Positions 60,733 to 64,000 of a stretch of DNA of 64,000 bases are shown here, piece after piece. The stretch covers positions 1,612,001-1,676,000 of the forward strand of contig NZ_CAJZAH010000001.1 in the NCBI RefSeq assembly GCF_914271545.1. The letters are read 5' to 3'. The notes beneath the pieces were generated by a model. The model searched no databases, was not told the origin of the DNA, and saw nothing but the letters and a program-made list of their open reading frames with translations. Source of the DNA: Cupriavidus respiraculi (GTDB taxonomy: Bacteria > Pseudomonadota > Gammaproteobacteria > Burkholderiales > Burkholderiaceae). The position numbers and the translations under genes are program-made. Positions within the stretch are counted from its first letter, which is position 1. Each line of letters begins with the position of its first letter.

Positions 60733-61635
60733 TCAGACAGGCTCGCGCGCCGCCTCGGTCAGGTACTGCACCAGCGTCTCGGCGAACTGGGGCAGCTCGC
60801 GTCCCGGCCGCCGCACCAGCCGCAGCTCCCGCTTGGCCCATTCGTCCTCGAGCTGGATAAAGCGCAGGACCTTGCGGCTGGCATAACGCCGGGCGCAGCT
60901 GTTGGGCACGATGGCGATGCCGGCGCCGGCCTCGACCATGCGGCAGACCGCATCGAAGCTGCCGACCTGGATGCGCAGGCTGATGCGCTTTCCCATGCCG
61001 CTGGCAATGCGGTCCAGAAACGACTGGATGGCGCTGAACTGGTTCAGGCCCACGAAGCGGCAGGTATCGAGCAGGTCGGCGAAATGCAGCCGCTTGAATT
61101 GCGGCAGCGGGTGGTTGACCGGCGCGATCACGATCAGCTCGTCGCTGCACAGCTGCATCACATCGAGATCCGCGGTGGCGACCTCGCCCGCCACGATGCC
61201 CAGGTCGGCGGCGCCGGCGCCGATGGCCGAGACGATCTCCTGCGACAGATGCTCCTCGAGCTCGACGTCGACATCCGGGTTCTCGGACAGGAAGCGCGAC
61301 AGCGCGGTGGCGAGAAAGGAATTGGTGGCCGTGGTATTCGCCAGCAGCCGCACCCGGCCCTTGACGCCCTTGGCGTAGGGGCGCAGGTCCGAATGCATGC
61401 ATTCGAGCTCGCGAAAGACCTCGCGGGCATGCCGCAGCAGCGCATCGCCCGCGGGCGTGAGCCGCACGCCCTTGACCTGGCGGATCAGCAACTGGGTCTG
61501 GAAAGCCTCCTCGAGCTGCTTGATGCGTGTGCTCGCGGCGGGCAGCGAAAGAAAGCTGCGCTCGGCGGCGCGGGTCAGGTTCTCGGTCTCGCCGACGTTG
61601 AGGAACAGCCGCAAGTCCGTCAAATCGTAATGCAT
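60733..61635 (-). CDS. LysR-family regulator of the acid-catabolic cluster
   Basis: A 300-residue LysR regulator. The helix-turn-helix is at about residues 8-65 (NLTRAAERSFLSLPAASTRIKQLE), and the effector domain follows from about 90. It lies between the minus-strand acyl-CoA dehydrogenase operon and the plus-strand SDR/CoA-transferase genes, so it may control both. The ATG at 61635 begins the conserved domain; a longer frame upstream adds unstructured sequence. Confidence 0.9.
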   Translation of the reverse strand: MHYDLTDLRLFLNVGETENLTRAAERSFLSLPAASTRIKQLEEAFQTQLLIRQVKGVRLTPAGDALLRHAREVFRELECMHSDLRPYAKGVKGRVRLLANTTATNSFLATALSRFLSENPDVDVELEEHLSQEIVSAIGAGAADLGIVAGEVATADLDVMQLCSDELIVIAPVNHPLPQFKRLHFADLLDTCRFVGLNQFSAIQSFLDRIASGMGKRISLRIQVGSFDAVCRMVEAGAGIAIVPNSCARRYASRKVLRFIQLEDEWAKRELRLVRRPGRELPQFAETLVQYLTEAAREPV

Positions 61636-61808
61636 GGGTTCCGTGGGGCCGAAGCCCTCTTTTGTGAATCGTGAATTCCAATGTCTCCGGCGCCAATTTA
61701 TCGTATCCGGCGGTGCAATAGAACACGAAGCGTGGGCGCGGCCTCCAAACGAGGCTCCGCGCCCGGGCATGGCCGCGCACGGCGGCGGCACAGACCAGGA
61801 GCGAGACG
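61636..61808. promoter_or_regulatory. Divergent LysR-SDR promoter region
   Basis: A/T-richer than its flanks. The direct repeat GTGAAT-C-GTGAAT lies near 61663-61675, and GAATTCCAAT and GCCAATTTATCG follow. A LysR (T-N11-A) box is likely here, but none is clearly superior. AGGAG precedes the SDR ATG. Confidence 0.35.
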
Positions 61809-62723
61809 ATGAGCGGTGTGATGGCAGGCAAGGTGGCGCTGGTGACCGGCGCGGGCGGCGGAATCGGGCGCGGCGTGGCGCTCGCGCTGGCGGCGGCCGG
61901 GGCCCGGGTGGTGGTCAACGACATCGGCGTGTCCCTGACCGGCGAAGGCGGCGATGCCGGCCCGGCGCAGCGCGTGGTCGACGAGATCCGCGCGGCCGGC
62001 GGCGAGGCGGTGGCGAACACCGACAGCGTCTCCAGCTGGCAGGGCGCCAACGCCATCGTCCAGAGCGCGATCGACAACTTCGGCCGCATCGACGCGGTGG
62101 TCAACAACGCCGGCAACCTGCGCGACCGCATGTTCTTCAAGATGAACGAGGAGGAATGGCGCTCGGTGATCGACGTGCACCTGCACGGCACCTTCTTCGT
62201 CAGCCGCGCGGCCGCCAACTATTTCAAGGACCAGGAAAGCGGGGCCTATGTCCACATGACCTCGACCTCGGGACTGATCGGCAATCTGGGCCAGGCCAAC
62301 TATTCCGCGGCCAAGCTCGGCATCGCGGCACTGTCCAAGTCCATCGCGCTCGATATGGCGCGCTTCAACGTGCGCTCCAACTGCATCGCGCCGTTCGCCT
62401 GGAGCCGCATGACCAGTTCGATTCCGTCCGAGACGCCGGAGGAAAAGGCGCGCGTGGCCAAGCTGCAGAAGATGGAGGCCGGCAAGGTCGCGCCGATGGC
62501 GGTATTCCTGGCGAGCGACGCCGCCAGCGAGGTCAATGCGCAGATCTTCGCCGTGCGCGCCAACGAGATCATGCTGATGAGCCAGCCGCGCCCGGTTCGC
62601 TCGGTGCACCTGAGCGAGGGATGGACGCCAGAGTCGATCGCCGAGATCGCGCTGCCCGCCATGCGCAACAGTTTCCACAAGCTCGAGCGCTCGCCCGACG
62701 TGATCAACTGGGACCCGATCTGA
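61809..62723 (+). CDS. Short-chain dehydrogenase/reductase
   Basis: A 304-residue SDR. The cofactor motif TGAGGGIGRG (about 14-23), NNAG, the catalytic Ser in TSTSG and YSAAK are all present. A C-terminal extension (about 230-304) is typical of the 3-hydroxyacyl-CoA-type SDRs linked to beta-oxidation-like pathways. It would oxidise the hydroxyacyl-CoA made by the MaoC-like hydratase. It lies 40 bases before the CoA-transferase gene. Confidence 0.92.
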   Translation: MSGVMAGKVALVTGAGGGIGRGVALALAAAGARVVVNDIGVSLTGEGGDAGPAQRVVDEIRAAGGEAVANTDSVSSWQGANAIVQSAIDNFGRIDAVVNNAGNLRDRMFFKMNEEEWRSVIDVHLHGTFFVSRAAANYFKDQESGAYVHMTSTSGLIGNLGQANYSAAKLGIAALSKSIALDMARFNVRSNCIAPFAWSRMTSSIPSETPEEKARVAKLQKMEAGKVAPMAVFLASDAASEVNAQIFAVRANEIMLMSQPRPVRSVHLSEGWTPESIAEIALPAMRNSFHKLERSPDVINWDPI

Positions 62724-62763
62724 ACATGCAAGCCAACGCCCGCCCGCAGTTCCCCACCGGACC

Positions 62764-63993
62764 ATGCCGATGAAGTCATCCCTCGATGGCGTGCGCGTGC
62801 TGGACCTGTCGCGCATCCTGGCCGGCCCCTGGTGCGCGCAGAACCTGGCCGACCTCGGGGCCGAGGTGATCAAGGTCGAGCGCCCGGGCGTGGGCGACGA
62901 TACCCGCTCGTGGGGCCCGCCCTGGCTGCCCGACGGCGAGGGCGAGCCGACGCGCGACGCGACCTATTACGCCAGCGCCAACCGCGGCAAGCGCTCGGTC
63001 ACGCTGGATATCGCCAGCGAAGAGGGCCAGCGCATCGTGCGCGAGCTGGCCGCGCGCTCGCAGATCCTGATCGAGAACTACAAGGTCGGCGACCTCAAGC
63101 GCTATGGGCTGGACTACGAGAGCCTGAAGGCCCTCAATCCCGCCCTGGTCTACTGCTCGATCACCGGCTACGGCCAGGACGGACCGAGCGCGCACAAGCC
63201 CGGCTACGATTTCATCTTCCAGGGCATCGGCGGCCTGATGAGCATCACCGGCGAGCGTGACGAGATGCCCGGCGGCGGGCCGCAGAAGGTGGGCGTCGCC
63301 GTGATCGACATGCTCACCGGCATGTATGCCACCGTGGCGGTACTGGCCGCGCTGCGTCACGCCGAGCGCACCGGCGAGGGCCAGCATATCGACATGGCGC
63401 TGCTCGACGCGGTGGTGGCCATCGGCGCCACGCCCATCATCTCGCACAAGGTCACCGGCAACGTGCCGCGCCGCTTCGGCAACGCGCACGCGAACATGGT
63501 GCCCTACCACGTGTTCGCCACGGCCGATGGCCACATGATCGTCGCGGCCGGCAACGACGGGCAGTGGCAGGCGTATTGCCGTGCCATCGAACGTCCCGAC
63601 CTGGCGGCCGACGAGCGTTTTGCCACCGGCACGGGGCGCATCGTGCATCGCGACGTGCTGGTGCCGCTGCTCGAAGACCATATGCGGACCCGCGAGACGG
63701 CGCATTGGGTGGGGGCGCTGGAACGCGAAGGCATTCCGTGCGGGCCCATCAACGACTACGCGCAGGTGCTGGCGGACCCGCAGGTGCGGCACCGGGGACT
63801 CCAGGTGGATCTGCGGCGCGGCGATGGCGGGGTCTGCCCCACCGTGCGCAGCCCGCTGCGCCTGTCGGCAACGCCGGTGCAATACGATGCCGCGCCGCCG
63901 CGGCTGGGCGAGCATACCGAGTCCGTACTGGCCCAGGTCCTGGGTATGTCCGCCGAGCGCATCGCGGCGCTGCGGGGGCAGGGCGTGGTGTGA
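62764..63993 (+). CDS. CaiB/BaiF family III CoA-transferase
   Basis: A 409-residue enzyme. The N terminus LDLSRILAGPWCAQNLADLG, EVIKVERPG and the catalytic Asp region VGVAVIDMLTGMYATV (about 178-193) are characteristic. It moves CoA from a donor thioester to a carboxylate, activating the substrate without ATP. An alternative ATG two codons downstream exists. It ends seven bases before the window edge, so the operon may continue beyond it. Confidence 0.92.
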   Translation: MPMKSSLDGVRVLDLSRILAGPWCAQNLADLGAEVIKVERPGVGDDTRSWGPPWLPDGEGEPTRDATYYASANRGKRSVTLDIASEEGQRIVRELAARSQILIENYKVGDLKRYGLDYESLKALNPALVYCSITGYGQDGPSAHKPGYDFIFQGIGGLMSITGERDEMPGGGPQKVGVAVIDMLTGMYATVAVLAALRHAERTGEGQHIDMALLDAVVAIGATPIISHKVTGNVPRRFGNAHANMVPYHVFATADGHMIVAAGNDGQWQAYCRAIERPDLAADERFATGTGRIVHRDVLVPLLEDHMRTRETAHWVGALEREGIPCGPINDYAQVLADPQVRHRGLQVDLRRGDGGVCPTVRSPLRLSATPVQYDAAPPRLGEHTESVLAQVLGMSAERIAALRGQGVV

Positions 63994-64000
63994 GGCGGCG

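Noticed and set aside
1-64000. tRNA or rRNA genes, CRISPR arrays, insertion sequences and prophage genes
   Set aside because: None was recognised on either strand by eye; tRNAs in particular could be missed without a covariance search.

Overview
The window is about 64 kb of high-GC DNA densely packed with intact genes on both strands. The gene content points to a betaproteobacterium of the order Burkholderiales, and a Cupriavidus- or Ralstonia-like organism fits best. The signs are four orphan Bug/TctC-type periplasmic binding proteins, an HU protein with a lysine/alanine-rich tail, a PHB-depolymerase-type esterase, CzcCBA-type metal efflux, and many small catabolic operons each with its own IclR, GntR or LysR regulator. 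Genus is an inference. No rRNA, tRNA, CRISPR array, prophage or insertion sequence was seen.

Layout. 1-5 kb: a membrane GGDEF/EAL signalling protein, a candidate minus-strand small RNA, a drug/metabolite exporter and a small Cys-rich protein downstream of a candidate Fur-controlled promoter. 5.5-11.1 kb: an IclR regulator divergent from a hydroxyacid/sugar-acid operon (Bug, RraA-like aldolase, 2-hydroxyacid dehydrogenase, Bug, SMP-30 lactonase). 11.2-18 kb: a chemoreceptor, then a candidate iron-regulated five-gene unit (PepSY membrane protein, DUF2271, DUF4198, ApbE flavin transferase, membrane-anchored flavodoxin/FNR reductase). The DUF2271 protein has a match to the ApbE flavinylation motif, so this looks like an electron-transfer chain to the periplasm. 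18-31 kb: MscS channel, Nudix-lactamase fusion, Zn alcohol dehydrogenase, LysR, an ArsR/P450/monooxygenase/TauE group, PHB-depolymerase-like esterase, ferredoxin-YigZ pair, methyltransferase and a second TauE.

31-43.4 kb is a metal-homeostasis block: a CzcCBA-type RND operon, then a small His/Cys membrane protein, a TonB-dependent receptor and a translationally coupled ABC exporter with two DUF3526-type permeases. 43.4-49.5 kb: HU-like protein, EamA exporter, and a GntR-regulated ThDP enzyme plus a DUF35/thiolase-like pair lacking the thiolase cysteines. 49.8-52.9 kb: two tandem, diverged, unrecognised paralogues that both begin MPFPSYL; this is the most plainly undescribed part of the window. 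53-64 kb: a CoA-dependent acid catabolic cluster (Bug, acyl-CoA ligase, Bug, MaoC-type hydratase, MmgE/PrpD, acyl-CoA dehydrogenase, LysR, SDR, CaiB-type CoA-transferase).

A palindromic intergenic repeat family is present at 36.9, 56.8 and 59.2 kb, and a different REP-like element lies at 11.2 kb. All functions are read from motifs by eye; no database search was run.
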